A DNA stretch of 13,777 nt from Candidatus Alkanophagales archaeon (GTDB lineage Archaea > Halobacteriota > Syntropharchaeia > Alkanophagales > B39-G2): assembly GCA_003661185.1 (NCBI GenBank), contig QMVQ01000020.1:1-13777 (forward strand). Direction: 5' to 3'. Every line of letters starts with the position of its first letter. Positions within the stretch are counted from its first letter, which is position 1. The notes under the pieces were generated by a model. The model made no database searches. It worked only from the letters and a program-made list of their open reading frames with translations, and had not been told where the DNA came from. Shown piece by piece: positions 12,726-13,777 of this stretch. The translations under genes were made by a program, and so were the position numbers.

Positions 12726-13777
12726 ATGAGCTTGCTCGAATATGCATATGTTTATGTGAGAGCGCGGGCAAGGATGAGTTACCTGCTCGGCGAGCGTGAG
12801 CTGAAAGCCTTGATAGAAGCACGCGGCAAGGAGGATTTCATATCATCCTTGATGGACTCCCCCTACAGAGAGAAGCTTTCGAGGATTTCAGCGGCGAGCG
12901 CGCGGGACGTGGAGCTTGCGCTGATGGAGGACTTGATAGACCAGTATCTTATGGTAATTCGGTCTTCAAAGGGCGAGGTCAGCGAGTTTTTCAAAGAGCT
13001 TCTGCGTCGCCTCGAAGTCGAGAACTTAAAAGCCATTTTGAGGACAAAGGCAGCAAGCGTCGCAGAAAGACCGCCGCTCTACCCAGTTGAGGATTTTTTT
13101 AAGCGTAGGCTCAGCAGACTTCTGGAGGCTGAAGACTTAGAAGCGGTAATAAGACTTGTCGAAAGTCCTTACAAGGAGGTTCTCGAAAAGGCGTTCGCGG
13201 GGTATCAAGAGAGCCGCCGCATTCTAATTTTGGAAAATGCCCTCAACGAGGAGCTTTTCAAGGCTATTTGGGAAAAGGCGGAAGCGCTTTCCGCAGAGGA
13301 CATGGAGCTTGTGAAGAAGGCTTTGGGAGCGGAGTTCGACATCACGAACATCATGACGCTGTTGCGGTGCAAGCACGAGGACGTCGAGCCGAGCGGGATT
13401 CGCAAGTATCTGCTGCCCTATGGGTATGGGTTTGACGCGGAGGCGGTTGTCGTCAAGGATGCTATTCTGGCTGATGGTGTGTCCGCCGCCGCTTTGCGGC
13501 TTGCGGAGGCTGAGGCTTTCAAGCCATACAGGGAGGCTTTGCAGCGTGCCGCGCACGAATACGAAGCTGAGCGCTCGTTGCTGCCCTTTGAGACTGCTTT
13601 GCGCAAAAGCTTCTTCGGCGTCGTGCGTGAAATTTTGCGGGGATACCCTATGAACATCGCCATGGTCATTGGCTTTCTACTGCTCAAGGAGTTCGAAATA
13701 AAAAACCTGCGGGCACTCGCAGTGTTCAAGGAGAATAACGTGCCTGTAGAGGAAATAATGAAAGTGGTTGTAGTTTA
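12726..13777 (+). CDS. atpC: A-type ATP synthase subunit C, 3' end cut by the window
   Basis: At least 350 residues are read without a stop, running off the window; the last two bases, TA, could begin a stop codon. The subunit (V-type d homologue) is a funnel-like socket that links the central stalk to the K ring. Typical marks are the opening LEYAYVYVRARARMSYLLGE, repeated helical units with YREKL and YKEVL strings, ENLKAILR (about residue 100), TNIMTLLRCK, and the closing FEIKNLRALAVFKENNVPVEEI, where archaeal homologues have an N-L-R-x-I/L string. Length is nearly full for the family (about 350). GAGGTGA (12715-12721) lies four bases before the ATG and overlaps the previous stop. Subunits F, A, B and D would be expected just beyond the window. 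Confidence 0.92.
   Translation, partial: MSLLEYAYVYVRARARMSYLLGERELKALIEARGKEDFISSLMDSPYREKLSRISAASARDVELALMEDLIDQYLMVIRSSKGEVSEFFKELLRRLEVENLKAILRTKAASVAERPPLYPVEDFFKRRLSRLLEAEDLEAVIRLVESPYKEVLEKAFAGYQESRRILILENALNEELFKAIWEKAEALSAEDMELVKKALGAEFDITNIMTLLRCKHEDVEPSGIRKYLLPYGYGFDAEAVVVKDAILADGVSAAALRLAEAEAFKPYREALQRAAHEYEAERSLLPFETALRKSFFGVVREILRGYPMNIAMVIGFLLLKEFEIKNLRALAVFKENNVPVEEIMKVVVV

Overview
The window looks like a chromosomal segment of an archaeon, most likely a euryarchaeote in the broad sense. The markers are CDP-archaeol synthase (CarS), A-type ATP synthase subunits K and C, an archaeal MTA phosphorylase with a CxC motif, and TATA-box promoters placed about 25 to 30 bases from start codons. 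The genus cannot be fixed from sequence reading alone. Coding density is high, many genes overlap by 4 bases or are separated by less than 30, and outside one transposable element the genes are metabolic or housekeeping.

Layout. At the left, a DUF6125-like gene and a DUF362 gene (+) are coupled by an ATGA overlap (3-1351). They converge on a long minus-strand run read from 6735 down to 1396: MTA phosphorylase, corrinoid adenosyltransferase, a creatininase-family amidohydrolase, MoaA, and a fused ChlI/ChlD-type AAA+/VWA chelatase-like ATPase. Its members touch corrinoids, tetrapyrrole or metal chelation, molybdopterin and SAM-derived nucleosides. From 6804 a DUF429 gene runs rightward. Its 3' end is invaded by a tnpB-only IS200/IS605-type element (about 7387-8898, minus), which separates it from rpiA and mscS (+). 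The mscS gene converges on a carS-sirC pair (minus). A palindromic TATA box at 12043-12052 separates carS from an A-type ATP synthase operon on the plus strand (atpK, an unrecognised two-helix membrane protein, atpC), which runs off the right end.

How the genes connect. MoaA makes the pterin precursor of molybdopterin or tungstopterin and releases 5'-deoxyadenosine, a possible side substrate of the MTA phosphorylase. The corrinoid adenosyltransferase, the chelatase-like ATPase and the precorrin-2 dehydrogenase (SirC) all fit cobalamin, siroheme or F430-type tetrapyrrole work. CarS makes the archaeal membrane-lipid precursor, and atpK/atpC belong to the membrane energy machine.

Most worth a second look: (1) TnpB lacks the usual RuvC-II glutamate but has a glutamate just before its zinc finger, and its 3' end is rich in competing hairpins that could form its guide RNA; (2) that element has replaced the tail of the DUF429 protein; (3) the ATP synthase operon carries an unknown two-helix protein where subunit E is expected; (4) the ChlI/D fusion has Phe instead of the Walker B Glu. 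I see no tRNA, rRNA or CRISPR array, and no stretch longer than 300 bases without a gene.
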